Below are positions 43,681-52,710 of a stretch of 62,747 nt of DNA, piece by piece. This stretch comes from Halobacteriovorax sp. (GTDB lineage Bacteria > Bdellovibrionota > Bacteriovoracia > Bacteriovoracales > Bacteriovoracaceae). The stretch spans positions 1 through 62,747 of the forward strand of contig JAIFLR010000030.1 of the NCBI GenBank assembly GCA_020048985.1, read 5' to 3'. The position numbers and the translations under genes are program-made. A model generated the notes under the pieces. It worked only from the letters and a program-made list of their open reading frames with translations. It was not told where the DNA came from and made no database searches. Every line of letters begins with the position of its first letter. Position 1 is the stretch's first letter.

Positions 43681-44610
43681 TTATTTAAGTAGGCTCTCAG
43701 AAGCATCAAGAACCGCTTCTAAAATATTTCCCATATATTTATAGTCCAGGCGATCATCAACGATGTCACACTTCGCGTGGTAACAAGGATCGGCGTCTCC
43801 ACCAAAGAAATTTTCTGAAATCACTACTGCCGGAAGGTTGTGTCTCCAGAAAGAGGCATGATCACTTCGGTCAGTACAGGCCTTCACCACAGTTAATGGC
43901 AGACCAAGGGTTGCGATGGATGATTTGATGGCGCTGCTGATAACAACTGAAGATTCTTTTTGGCAATCAATCACGTGGAAGCTGCCATCTTTGCGAGAGT
44001 TCACACCCATCATTTCAAAGTTAATATTTCCAATGATGTTTGACTTGGTCTTGATTGAAGCGACGTAGGCATCCGATCCAACGAGACCAGTTTCTTCTTT
44101 ATCAAAGCCCAGAACGCGAACAGTATAAGAGTAGTTGTTTTTGGCCAGTTCTTGGGCCACGGCTAGAAGACCAATGGTGCCCGTCCCGTTATCGTTGGCG
44201 CCTTTGCATCTGACTGAATCAATGTGAGACGAGAGAATCAGAACTTTTTGGGGCTCAGTTGTCCCTTTTTTCTCGGCCACAAAATTTGCTCCGCCGCCAA
44301 AAGCTTCAAAACGAACTTCAAAACCTAGTTTTTCGTATTCTTCTTTAAGGAATTGTCTGGCGACATCGAGGTTCTCGGTAGAACGGCGGTCAGTTGTATT
44401 AGAAAGTGTAGTCAGCTTTTCCTTGAAGAAATTCATGTCGACACGTTTGGTAGCGAATCTGGCGGGACCTGATTTTTCATAACTCATCGGTAGTTCATAC
44501 TGAACTGACAGATAGGCCATGTAGTCTTTTCTCCAGTCATGTTCATCATGGGCAAGAGCGATATTAACCCCAGAGGCAAGTAGACCGAAGGCGAGCAGTA
44601 GATAATTCAT
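43681..44610 (-). CDS. Secreted M28-family metallopeptidase
   Basis: 309 residues from ATG 44610, preceded by AAGGAT; an ATG six bases further out is in frame. A signal peptide (MNYLLLAFGLLASGVNIALA) is followed by a two-zinc aminopeptidase fold: His in SSHIDSVRCKGANDNGTG near 140 with the bridging Asp in GANDN, catalytic Glu in DKEETGLVGSD near 180, and later ligands in DRSDHASFW near 252 and HAKCD near 282. M28 enzymes remove N-terminal residues. First gene of a degradative operon (peptidase, depolymerase, permease) that would release and import prey or debris nutrients. Confidence 0.87.
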   Translation of the reverse strand: MNYLLLAFGLLASGVNIALAHDEHDWRKDYMAYLSVQYELPMSYEKSGPARFATKRVDMNFFKEKLTTLSNTTDRRSTENLDVARQFLKEEYEKLGFEVRFEAFGGGANFVAEKKGTTEPQKVLILSSHIDSVRCKGANDNGTGTIGLLAVAQELAKNNYSYTVRVLGFDKEETGLVGSDAYVASIKTKSNIIGNINFEMMGVNSRKDGSFHVIDCQKESSVVISSAIKSSIATLGLPLTVVKACTDRSDHASFWRHNLPAVVISENFFGGDADPCYHAKCDIVDDRLDYKYMGNILEAVLDASESLLK

Positions 44611-44701
44611 AAACATCCTTATTAGGATTTAGATTAGGATACTTAAAAGCATATTGGACATGAATTTTAACTCAACTTGTCTTACAGTTAACGCTGTGCT
44701 T

Positions 44702-44730
44702 TTGACACTTCTTTAGCCTCTGGAAACAAT
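44702..44730 (+). promoter_or_regulatory. Promoter of CAP lipoprotein gene, leaderless geometry
   Basis: TTGACA (44702-44707), 17 bases, AACAAT (44725-44730), 6 bases to ATG 44737. The -35 is perfect, the -10 weak; no Shine-Dalgarno sequence. Confidence 0.5.
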
Positions 44731-44736
44731 TACCTC

Positions 44737-45237
44737 ATGTGGAAATTATTATCAGCTCTGATTCTTTTGAATCTCGCAATTGCTTGTGGGGGTGGATTCG
44801 AAAAGAAGAAGACCAAAAAAACGGGTCAGACCCAAGAAGCTCAGGAAATTGATGCTTCAACGCTCAACCAAATGTACCTGGAGCTGGTGAATGACCACCG
44901 AAATAAGCTGGGACTTGACCTGCTAACGTATCATCATAGCATCCATGAAATTTCTTATACTCACTCTAAGGGCATGGGCCTTCATACCAGACCATTTGGT
45001 CATACCGGCCTTTCAGTTCGATGTCGCCGTCTTAAAAATCGCATGGGAAGACACAAGCTGTGTGGTGAAATTGTGGCGATGGGACAAAAAAGTATCAAAG
45101 ACGTGTTTCAGGCCTGGCTCGATTCTCCTAAGCACCGCGAAGCAATTGAAGAGCCTCGTTACTCCCATACTGGTCTTGCTGTTTATACTGATCCACGTGG
45201 GGTGAAATATTGGACCCAAATGTTTGTTGAGTTATAG
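44737..45237 (+). CDS. CAP-domain lipoprotein
   Basis: 166 residues. A lipoprotein signal ends in LAIACGGG (Cys17), then a charged linker. The CAP/SCP-PR1 fold runs about 40-166: LVNDHRNKLGLDLL, HEISYTHSKGMGLH, LCGEIVAMGQ, VFQAWLDSPKHREAIEEPRYSHTGLAVY, and WTQMFVEL. His residues at HSKGM and SHTG could form the metal site seen in some CAP proteins. Role in bacteria is not settled. One-base overlap with the next lipoprotein gene shows an operon. Confidence 0.8.
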   Translation: MWKLLSALILLNLAIACGGGFEKKKTKKTGQTQEAQEIDASTLNQMYLELVNDHRNKLGLDLLTYHHSIHEISYTHSKGMGLHTRPFGHTGLSVRCRRLKNRMGRHKLCGEIVAMGQKSIKDVFQAWLDSPKHREAIEEPRYSHTGLAVYTDPRGVKYWTQMFVEL

Positions 45238-45647
45238 TGAAACTATTTTTAATTCCTATCTTTCTTTTGGTATTTTCCTGTTCATCCAGGCCAACTCTTC
45301 CAATCTGCCCTGAAGCCACTGAGACCGTGACATTATCCAAAGTCGACGCCGCTAAAATACAGGGTAAGGTCTCCCAGTTTTTAACAGATGCCCAAATCAC
45401 CCAGTTGCATGATGAAGAGGGCGGCAGTTTCTGGCGTTTCTCAAACATGCCTTCGGATTCAATTTATTATCAGATTGGTTTACGTGAAGGCGATTCCATC
45501 CTAAAAACTAATCTCGGGCCTCAAAGCAGTAGCATGAATCTTTTAAGTGACCTGGCAGGAATTCCCTCTGGTACCACTAATTGCCTGCATGTCCGTTCAA
45601 AAGAAAACAAAGATAGAGTGATTAAAATCAAGATTGAGAAAAAATGA
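45237..45647 (+). CDS. Small lipoprotein with PDZ-like segment
   Basis: 136 residues from a GTG that overlaps the preceding stop. Lipobox LVFSCSS gives Cys16. The middle contains IYYQIGLREGDSILKTN, and the end has a GIPSGTTNCLHVRSKENKDR strand, resembling half of a PDZ domain of the GspC type. Too short to be a full PDZ domain plus partner. Function unknown; probably acts with its operon neighbours. Overlaps the next gene by four bases. Confidence 0.6.
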   Translation: MKLFLIPIFLLVFSCSSRPTLPICPEATETVTLSKVDAAKIQGKVSQFLTDAQITQLHDEEGGSFWRFSNMPSDSIYYQIGLREGDSILKTNLGPQSSSMNLLSDLAGIPSGTTNCLHVRSKENKDRVIKIKIEKK

Positions 45648-46132
45648 AAATCTTTTTGTTCCTGTTGTTGTTAATGCCCCTTCATGGCCTTGCTCAAAAT
45701 CTCTGGGAAAGAAATGATAAACTTGTGTGTGTTCAGGCCGAATCTGATTTGGACGAGATAAAAAATGATCTGCGCAAAAAGTATGGGAAAGATTGTGATT
45801 ACCTTAGGGATTCAACCCGTATCGTGATTGGAAATATTTTTAAATGTCCTGAAGGCAAGTTTCACTCATATTTTCGAAGCCAGAAGGCTTGTGAAATGTT
45901 TTTTGGCGAGGGGAAAAAAGATCTTGTGAAATTTGCTCCGGCCGACGTTCAGAATCCAAAGAGATGGGTTAAACACTTTGGCTCATGTATGGAGACCGCA
46001 ACCCAGAGTCAGGTCAATACGATGGGACTAAGGTCACTTAATAAATTCTGTCAGTGTGTAGCGGAAAAATCCACCGACAAAATTACCGCTTTTATTGTTA
46101 AAGATTGTTCAGTTGTACTGAAGACTCACTGA
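45644..46132 (+). CDS. Secreted protein, unknown function
   Basis: 162 residues with a signal peptide (MKIFLFLLLLMPLHGLAQ). Six or seven cysteines (CVQAESD, CDYLRDS, CPEGKF, CEMFFG, CMETAT, CQCVAEKS, DCSVV) suggest a disulfide-rich periplasmic or extracellular fold. No family recognised. ATGA overlap with the lipoprotein upstream. Its 3' end overlaps the 3' end of sbcC by 24 bases on the opposite strand. Confidence 0.55.
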   Translation: MKIFLFLLLLMPLHGLAQNLWERNDKLVCVQAESDLDEIKNDLRKKYGKDCDYLRDSTRIVIGNIFKCPEGKFHSYFRSQKACEMFFGEGKKDLVKFAPADVQNPKRWVKHFGSCMETATQSQVNTMGLRSLNKFCQCVAEKSTDKITAFIVKDCSVVLKTH

Positions 46133-49100
46133 AGAAGTGCCGTCTTGCTTTTTGGTCACCTGCAGGTTAACAGGCAAGGCGTTGGTCAAGGCCTTGACGT
46201 GAGAGATGATACCCACCATAAGACCTCGTGTTTGGATCTGTTTGAGCATGTCCAAAACATCCTCGAGAGATTCCTGATCTAGTGTTCCGAATCCTTCATC
46301 AATAAAGAGTGTGTCAATTTCCGCTTTACCGCGAGTCATCTCAGCTAAACCCAGTGCCATAGCGAGAGAAACCATAAACGTTTCACCGCCAGAGAGAGTA
46401 GAGACCTTGCGGAGTCCTCCTTCTCTGAATTTATCCAGAATATAAAACTCTGGAGTCAGTTTCATGCGTCTAGATTGATGAACAATTTCGTAGCGTCCTT
46501 GGCATAATTTCTGAAGTTCATCATTGGTTTGAGTGATGAGGTTTTCTTCCACCAGACTTAAAACAAACGTTCGTAGTTCATCTTTCCCAAGAACCTCATA
46601 GAGTCTTGCTCGTCGCTCCAGGTTCTGTGTAAGATCCTGGGATTTTAATATCAAAAGTGTAATTCTGTCCTGGCGTTTTTCCCAGTCTTCCAGGCGCGCC
46701 CGTACGGAGGCAAAACTCATTTTGAGTTCTGAGGTTTTTTCTTTATAAAAAGACTTTTGAGCTCCTATTAATTCTTTAAGCGGAACAAATAAGGCCTCAG
46801 AGCTGTTGAGCTCTATGCTCAGAGTGCCCAGCTTTTCAGTCAGCGTAGCTAGCTCATTGGTCAGACGTGGTAGGGCTACTTTAGAGAAATCACGTAGAGC
46901 ATGGATCTCTTTGGTGAACTGCATATCAATGTCTTTAATTAACTCATCAAGCGTATAGAGGCGGCTCTGTGATTCTTTGAGTTTTAATTCCTGAGATTTC
47001 AGGTCACGCTCTTTGTTTCCCAGGGCTTCGGCCTTCTCTCTGACTTTCGTAGAAAGTTCAGAAATAAGTTCCGAGGCCCTTTTGCCTTTGAGTTCCTTGT
47101 CTAGAATCGCCGTAAGGGATGAGACTTTGCTTTGAAGATCGGCCAAAAGTGAGGTTGAGTTTGCAAGATTCGTCTCCGCTTCCTTGAACTTCTCACCCAA
47201 GTAGGACTTTTCTTGCTCCAGTTTTTCGCCCTGAGATTCAATTTCTAGGTAAGTGGTGAGCTTTCTCACCTCTGTTTTAAGTAATCCAATGTTCTCAGAA
47301 TTGAGTTCTTTGAAAAATGGCATCGGGCCCAGGATGAGGGAGAGCTTCTCAAAGTACTCGCCCTTGATGAGATTTTTACCCGTAATATCATTTTTGAGTG
47401 CCAGATACTGCTCTCTGGTTTTGGCCAGGACTTGAGTCAGACGTTCTTCATCTTTCAGAAGTTTTTCTTGCTCCCAGACTTTTTTCTGGGATTCATTAAG
47501 CTCTTTTTCTATTGTCTCTGAATGAGGAAGCTCCCGCTGAAGTACCTCTTTCAAGGCTTCGATCTCTTTATTTTTCTGAGTTTGGTCTTCCTGCAGGTGA
47601 AGTCGTTTTTCTTTAAGATGCTGGAGGTCAGACTCTTTTTTCATGATAAGGCGTGAGAGGTCGGCCTCTCTGACTCTAATCTTTGTGAAATCTGTTTTGG
47701 CCAGGTTGGAGCGCAGTCCTTGAATGTGTTCTTCAGGTAAATGAGTCTGGCAAACTGGGCAAGTCTGACTTTCCAGCAGAGTGGGATGAGTCACACAGAC
47801 TTCCACCGCACTTAATAAATTCTGAAGTTTAATAGTGGTCTCAAGGGGCAGGTATTCCTGCTGAAATTGGGTCAGTTCGGTGGAGATGATGCTGACCTTC
47901 GCATCAGTCTCTAGTATCTCTTTGATGAGTTCTGACACTTTTAAAGTCAGCTCTTCACTCTTGATGGTTGCGCGTTGCCTGTCTTCTATATTCTTTAGTA
48001 GATCTTTTTTCTTAAGTTCCAACTCTAGAAGCTTTCTTTTATCTTCGGCAAAAGAAGTTTTTCTGGAGGTGAGGTCTTTGAGTTCACTGGCCTCTTCTTT
48101 GCCCTGAATTTCAAGCTGCGAGAGTCTTTCTTCTTTGGTGGTGATTTCCTGCTCTAGTAGCTCTTTTTTGGTATAAAGATCAAAGAGCGGATCGAAAGCC
48201 ACAGAGTGGGCCTTTAATTCATTGAGTGGGAGTGTGAAGCTTTTAATTGTTTCCTGAGATTTTAAACCCCAGGCCTTAAACTTCTCACCGGACAGAGTCA
48301 TCCCCGCTGTTAGCTCTTTAACTTGAGATTGAGACTTTAACTGTGCTTTTTCTGTTTCAACTTTTTGTTCCGTGGAGTGCTTGAGTGACTCCTCAGATTT
48401 AAGCAGCTCTTGCAGACCAGGCAGTTTCAACTCCTGTTCTTTTTGAACAACGAGTAATTCTTCCGTTGTCTTCTGGGTACTGGTCAAAAACTCGTTAAAG
48501 GTACTTGTTTCTTTAGTCAGAGTTGTTTTGACTGTTTCAATTTTTAATTGAGTGTCGACAAACTTCGTATGATAGGAGAACAGACTCAGAAAATGGTAAT
48601 CCATGGATTCCAAAGTCGTGAACCAGTTTTCATGGATTTTATAGTCTGTCTCCAGCTGATCTTTGAGTTCAGTCAGGTCAGCGCCTTGAGGGCCATCCCC
48701 TTTAAGGGCGGCGAGCTCTATGTCTAAATCATTTTTTTGTTTTTGAAGCCCATCTAATTCTAATTTTAGTTCACGAGACAGGCTCTCAAGCATTTCACCG
48801 GGATAAAGTTTTTCGAGGATTTCTTTGCGCTCATTAAATGAGCTTGAAAGAAACTTAGCGAATTCTCCCTGGTTTAAAATGATGCATTTGCAGAATTGGT
48901 CAAAATCCAGATTCAATAATTCTTCAATCCTTTTGGTCAGAATAGTTTTAGGACTGCCAAATTGATCGCCGTCCAGCGTGTAAATCTCCCTCTGGGCCGG
49001 CTGAGGAGTGGAGTAGTATTCACCGTTTTGTTTCCTGACTTTTGCGCGCCAGAAGGCAAGGTAGTTTTTCCCCTGGGCCTGAAAGATTAATTCAATCTGT

Positions 49101-49324
49101 CCTTCTTTTTCTCCCAGAGTCACGAGATCGTTTTGAGTGATGTTTGATTTATAGACTTTGCCGTAAAGGACCAGACCGATCGAATTCAGAATGCTGGATT
49201 TACCAGCTCCCGTTTCCCCTGTAATCGCAAAAAGAGGGCTTTGATTTTGAATCTGAGCAAAGTCTATTTCATGCTCACCTTTTAAGGAGGCAATATTTTT
49301 AATTTTAAGTTTGATCAGACGCAT
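46109..49324 (-). CDS. sbcC: Exonuclease SbcC (Rad50-like ATPase)
   Basis: 1071 residues. Walker A GETGAGKSS (residues 36-44) is at the N-terminus; long coiled coils flank a zinc hook CPVCQTHLP near residue 520; the signature VSTLSGGETFMVSLAMALGL near 975 and Walker B FIDEGFGTLD near 1010 close the head. With SbcD it processes hairpins and DNA ends and is expected to act at palindromes and stalled forks. Its start lies inside sbcD (20-base overlap). The 3' end overlaps a convergent gene by 24 bases. Confidence 0.95.
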   Translation of the reverse strand: MRLIKLKIKNIASLKGEHEIDFAQIQNQSPLFAITGETGAGKSSILNSIGLVLYGKVYKSNITQNDLVTLGEKEGQIELIFQAQGKNYLAFWRAKVRKQNGEYYSTPQPAQREIYTLDGDQFGSPKTILTKRIEELLNLDFDQFCKCIILNQGEFAKFLSSSFNERKEILEKLYPGEMLESLSRELKLELDGLQKQKNDLDIELAALKGDGPQGADLTELKDQLETDYKIHENWFTTLESMDYHFLSLFSYHTKFVDTQLKIETVKTTLTKETSTFNEFLTSTQKTTEELLVVQKEQELKLPGLQELLKSEESLKHSTEQKVETEKAQLKSQSQVKELTAGMTLSGEKFKAWGLKSQETIKSFTLPLNELKAHSVAFDPLFDLYTKKELLEQEITTKEERLSQLEIQGKEEASELKDLTSRKTSFAEDKRKLLELELKKKDLLKNIEDRQRATIKSEELTLKVSELIKEILETDAKVSIISTELTQFQQEYLPLETTIKLQNLLSAVEVCVTHPTLLESQTCPVCQTHLPEEHIQGLRSNLAKTDFTKIRVREADLSRLIMKKESDLQHLKEKRLHLQEDQTQKNKEIEALKEVLQRELPHSETIEKELNESQKKVWEQEKLLKDEERLTQVLAKTREQYLALKNDITGKNLIKGEYFEKLSLILGPMPFFKELNSENIGLLKTEVRKLTTYLEIESQGEKLEQEKSYLGEKFKEAETNLANSTSLLADLQSKVSSLTAILDKELKGKRASELISELSTKVREKAEALGNKERDLKSQELKLKESQSRLYTLDELIKDIDMQFTKEIHALRDFSKVALPRLTNELATLTEKLGTLSIELNSSEALFVPLKELIGAQKSFYKEKTSELKMSFASVRARLEDWEKRQDRITLLILKSQDLTQNLERRARLYEVLGKDELRTFVLSLVEENLITQTNDELQKLCQGRYEIVHQSRRMKLTPEFYILDKFREGGLRKVSTLSGGETFMVSLAMALGLAEMTRGKAEIDTLFIDEGFGTLDQESLEDVLDMLKQIQTRGLMVGIISHVKALTNALPVNLQVTKKQDGTSSVSLQYN

Positions 49325-50447
49325 GGCTTACCTTCTGTATCAATTCTTTAAAATCATTTTTTAAATCATCAGGAACTTCCGGAGCATCCGGATACTTGAA
49401 CTTATAAAATTCTTGAAATATTTCCAGAGGAGAAAGTTCGAATAGTCGGTCGTGGCGGCGCTCTTTTTTTTCATTTCCGGTATAATTCGGAAGATAAGAA
49501 AGAAGCTCCATGTTCTTTTTTTCGATACTTGTCTTAATGTCATCAATGAGGCCCATAACGGGCTGACTGAGATTCATTTGAACTTCTACCATGGGGGTAA
49601 GCTCAGTAGCGTTTTCCATCTTCGCAATTTTTTCACGCCAGTTTGATTCATCGGCCTTGATGATGTGGAGGGCACGTGAAAGAGGGATCTCAATTTTCTC
49701 AATATTTAATTCGCCATTTTTGAGTTCTAAATTCATCAGAGACTTTGGATAAGTTTCTGAAAAACGCATGGGTATTGGTGAGCCAGAGTAATAGGCGTTC
49801 TTCGCAATCTTTTGGGGCTTATGAATATGGCCCAAGGCCACATAGTCAAAGCCTTCAAGGACTTCTGTTGGAATAGAATCCACTCCAGAGAGAGTAATCA
49901 CTTGCTCAGAGCCCGCAGCTTCAAAAATGCCGGCCAGATGGTGAAGCATTAGAAGTTGGGGAGCGCCCTTAGGTCTAGAGAGATAAGTTTTAAGCACACT
50001 TAGTGCATCGCCTTCGCCGTTTGGAAGAAGTTCATAGGATCTGAAAAATGGAATGGCACAGATATCTAATTTTTCCCCATTTATATCAATTTGAGTCCAA
50101 TGATCCTCTACCTTTGGTGAGAGTTTTCCCCACACTTTTACCCGGTGAGGGGCCAGAATTTTTGAAGGGGCCTCAAGCAAAAGACCGGAGTCATGGTTGC
50201 CAGCGATTATCAAGGTTTGGGTCTTGGTTTCAGTTGAAACCCGATGGAGAAACTCGTAGAACATTTCAAGGGACTGATGAGGCGGTGTTGGGGTGTCGAA
50301 GATATCACCTGCAATCAATAACAGATCAATCTGACTCTCAATCAGAGTAGTCAAAAGCCAGTCTAAAAAGCGGGCATGTTCTGGCGAGCGGTCTAATTTA
50401 AAAAGTCTTTTGCCAAGATGCCAGTCAGAGGTATGCAGGATCCTCAT
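49305..50447 (-). CDS. sbcD: Exonuclease SbcD (Mre11-like nuclease)
   Basis: 380 residues. Metallophosphoesterase motifs of the Mre11 family: DWHLGKR near 8, AGDIFDTPTPP near 49, AGNHDSG near 82, LHHLAG near 165, ALGHIHKPQ near 206. It is the nuclease subunit paired with SbcC. GAGGT precedes the ATG, 6 bases after the PSP1-family gene stop. Gene order sbcD-sbcC is standard. Confidence 0.95.
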   Translation of the reverse strand: MRILHTSDWHLGKRLFKLDRSPEHARFLDWLLTTLIESQIDLLLIAGDIFDTPTPPHQSLEMFYEFLHRVSTETKTQTLIIAGNHDSGLLLEAPSKILAPHRVKVWGKLSPKVEDHWTQIDINGEKLDICAIPFFRSYELLPNGEGDALSVLKTYLSRPKGAPQLLMLHHLAGIFEAAGSEQVITLSGVDSIPTEVLEGFDYVALGHIHKPQKIAKNAYYSGSPIPMRFSETYPKSLMNLELKNGELNIEKIEIPLSRALHIIKADESNWREKIAKMENATELTPMVEVQMNLSQPVMGLIDDIKTSIEKKNMELLSYLPNYTGNEKKERRHDRLFELSPLEIFQEFYKFKYPDAPEVPDDLKNDFKELIQKVSHASDQT

Positions 50448-50453
50448 AGAAGA

Positions 50454-51887
50454 TTACCTCGGATTACGAGGGCCCCGGTTTTGATTAGGGTTATTTCTAT
50501 TCGGATTATTTCTGTTTGGGTTTTGCTGATTTTGTTGACCTTGCTGACCCTGTGGTCGTGGTCCACGGTTATCGCGTGGCCCAGGTCTTTGTTGAGGCTG
50601 CTGTTGATTAGGTCGTGCCAGACTTTCATCATCTTCATCCAGCATATCGTCGGCCGACATAGTGTATGCAATCTCTTCTTCCTCTTCAGGATTAAGAATG
50701 ACTTTCTTCACTGAGCCTTCCGGCTCTTTAAGATCAGGCAAATCGTAGCCTAAAGATTTTTCACCGAAGAGGGACTCAAAAATTGAATCAGCAAATTTCT
50801 TGCTTGGCTCTTTAAGTGCCTTAACCCCAGCTTCAAACGCCAGAACTTTTTTCGCTTCAGCTTCGTCCATTCCAATAACCTTGAAGGTTTCATCTGAAAC
50901 AGATTCAAACTCAAGCGGAAACTTGGCCTCATCTTTAGTTAATGTATCTTTATAGAGATCAACTACGTACCTTTTTCTCACTCCACGATTAGTCATCATC
51001 ACAAACTGCTCACTCAATAAGTGGAGTCTATCGACGCGGCCAATTTCACCTGTGTGAGTTGAAATAAAATCGCCCTCTTTAGGAAGACGAGATCTTTTTT
51101 CACGGTAAACTTCATCTTCATATTGCAAACAGCATTTGAGCTGGCCGCAAACTCCATTGAGTTTTGAAAAGTTAAGGGTGAGGTCCTGGTTCTTCGCCAT
51201 TTTGATGCCGGCGTTACCGTATTTTGTCAGAAACGATGAACAGCAAAGCTCTCGTCCACAAGGGCCGAGGCCACCCACTGAAGCGGATCTGTCTCGGACT
51301 GAAATCTGGCGAAGTTCAATTCTTGTTTTAAGGCGGCCAACCAGTTCTTTGACCAGGTCTCTGAAATCGACGCGGGCCGGAGCAATAAAATAGAAAACAG
51401 CTTTTTTCCCAAAAGAGGTGAACTCAACGTGAGTTAAGTGCATATCTAGTTGGTACTCTTCGATTAAATCGTTACAGATATTTTCGGCGTTTTTTTGCTG
51501 ATGGTAAGCTTCTTGGTCTTTAACAATATCCTCTTCCATCGCAACTTTTGAAATACTGCGAACAGGGAGCATGCTTTTGTTAAAGGGAACATCGTAAGGA
51601 AATGAGTTAACGTATCCAACCGCCATTCCACGGTCAGACATCGCCACAACTTTCTGGCCGTATTCAATACGTCTTTTACCTACAAGAAATGCAAAAGAGC
51701 GGGAGTTACCTGGAAAGCGCACTCTGACGAATCGAAGGACTTGTCCCTCTTTAAATCTTGAGTCTTCCCGGTTCTCTGCTTCTTGGTATGCTTCTCTGTC
51801 GGCATCCGTCTCTAAAGAATGATCTTCAGAGATTATCTCATTCGATGAAGGTTCAGTTGTCCCTTCCTCGTTGTTATCAATAGTCAT
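50454..51887 (-). CDS. PSP1-family protein (YaaT/RicT-like) with low-complexity tail
   Basis: 477 residues. PSP1 core about 50-330 with the cysteine-rich signature GPCGRELCCSSFL near 206 and GVCGQLKCCLQYE near 243; in B. subtilis the homologue YaaT is part of an Fe-S, RNA-processing regulator. The C-terminal 60 residues are nearly pure Gln, Asn, Pro, Arg and Gly, with repeated NPNRN units and RGP motifs, a likely disordered RNA-binding tail. The promoter is within the 49-base gap to holB and is perfect at the -35 with leaderless geometry. Function in this organism is not known. Confidence 0.8.
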   Translation of the reverse strand: MTIDNNEEGTTEPSSNEIISEDHSLETDADREAYQEAENREDSRFKEGQVLRFVRVRFPGNSRSFAFLVGKRRIEYGQKVVAMSDRGMAVGYVNSFPYDVPFNKSMLPVRSISKVAMEEDIVKDQEAYHQQKNAENICNDLIEEYQLDMHLTHVEFTSFGKKAVFYFIAPARVDFRDLVKELVGRLKTRIELRQISVRDRSASVGGLGPCGRELCCSSFLTKYGNAGIKMAKNQDLTLNFSKLNGVCGQLKCCLQYEDEVYREKRSRLPKEGDFISTHTGEIGRVDRLHLLSEQFVMMTNRGVRKRYVVDLYKDTLTKDEAKFPLEFESVSDETFKVIGMDEAEAKKVLAFEAGVKALKEPSKKFADSIFESLFGEKSLGYDLPDLKEPEGSVKKVILNPEEEEEIAYTMSADDMLDEDDESLARPNQQQPQQRPGPRDNRGPRPQGQQGQQNQQNPNRNNPNRNNPNQNRGPRNPR

Positions 51888-51893
51888 GGGTTG

Positions 51894-51922
51894 ATTGTCA
51901 GAGTAATTCTGAGGTATGTCAA
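51894..51922 (-). promoter_or_regulatory. PSP1-gene promoter, leaderless geometry
   Basis: Minus strand: TTGACA (51922-51917), exactly 17 bases, GACAAT (51899-51894), 6 bases to ATG 51887. The perfect -35 and exact spacing make this one of the best promoter matches in the window. Confidence 0.7.
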
Positions 51923-51936
51923 CGACTTAGTCCCTG

Positions 51937-52710
51937 CTAGAGGCGACCGAGCACGTGGTTTTGAAGATAAGAATAGAACAGCGTCCATTTTGTTGCAGAT
52001 GGTTGATGAAATGTCTCCATTTCCTGCAGCCTTTTGAGCCAATCAAAGAGAGCTATTTTACTCTCAGCTTGCTCTAATTGCTCAGCTTCCCACTTGATCA
52101 TTTCATTGCTCCAAAAGAGCACGTCTTGATTTTGTTTAATATTCTTCTCAATGAACTGAGACAGGGACTGAGATTTGGTTTCACCCAAAAACGTTTTCCA
52201 ATTATCAAGATTGGAAAGGGAAATTGATACAGGCAGTCTTAAATGCTGGGCCCGGGAATGAATGGTGTCCAGGAGTTTTTGGCGCCGTGGGTTTAAAAGA
52301 AAGATCGTGGAATTGCCGATGGGCTCTTCTAAGAGCTTCAGCCATTTATTAGCAACCAGAGTATTAACCCGGTGACCTTCAGTAATGACGGCAAATTTAC
52401 GTTTCCCCTGGACTGGCCTGAATTCAAAAAAGCGGGCGAAAGCCTCAGATTCTTCAACGGAGAAAAATTTGTCTTCCTTGTCCTCAGTTTCAGGCAGGTT
52501 CCCCAGAACATAAACATCCGGATGATCCATCAGGTTGGTCATGCTTTGTTTGGCGTTTTCAATTTTATGGTAATAGTCGCGGATAAAATTGGTGGCAAAC
52601 TTCATGAGGGAGGCAAATGCCTCGTCTTCTGCTGCAGAACTTTCCACGATATAAAAGTGGGCGAGTTCATTCTTTTCAGCTTTCTTCATCAAAATGTCAT
52701 GAATATTCAT
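51937..52710 (-). CDS. holB: DNA polymerase III delta' subunit-like
   Basis: 257 residues, shorter than E. coli HolB (334). It keeps the family core NKWLKLLEEPIGNSTIFLL near 128 and the loop LLDTIHSRAQHLRLP near 148. The N-terminal P-loop is missing (HFYIVESSAAEDEAF), as in delta' subunits that do not hydrolyse ATP. The reduced C-terminus lacks the usual collar length. Four-base overlap with tmk (tmk-holB order is common). Call is likely, given neighbours and motifs. Confidence 0.75.
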   Translation of the reverse strand: MNIHDILMKKAEKNELAHFYIVESSAAEDEAFASLMKFATNFIRDYYHKIENAKQSMTNLMDHPDVYVLGNLPETEDKEDKFFSVEESEAFARFFEFRPVQGKRKFAVITEGHRVNTLVANKWLKLLEEPIGNSTIFLLNPRRQKLLDTIHSRAQHLRLPVSISLSNLDNWKTFLGETKSQSLSQFIEKNIKQNQDVLFWSNEMIKWEAEQLEQAESKIALFDWLKRLQEMETFHQPSATKWTLFYSYLQNHVLGRL

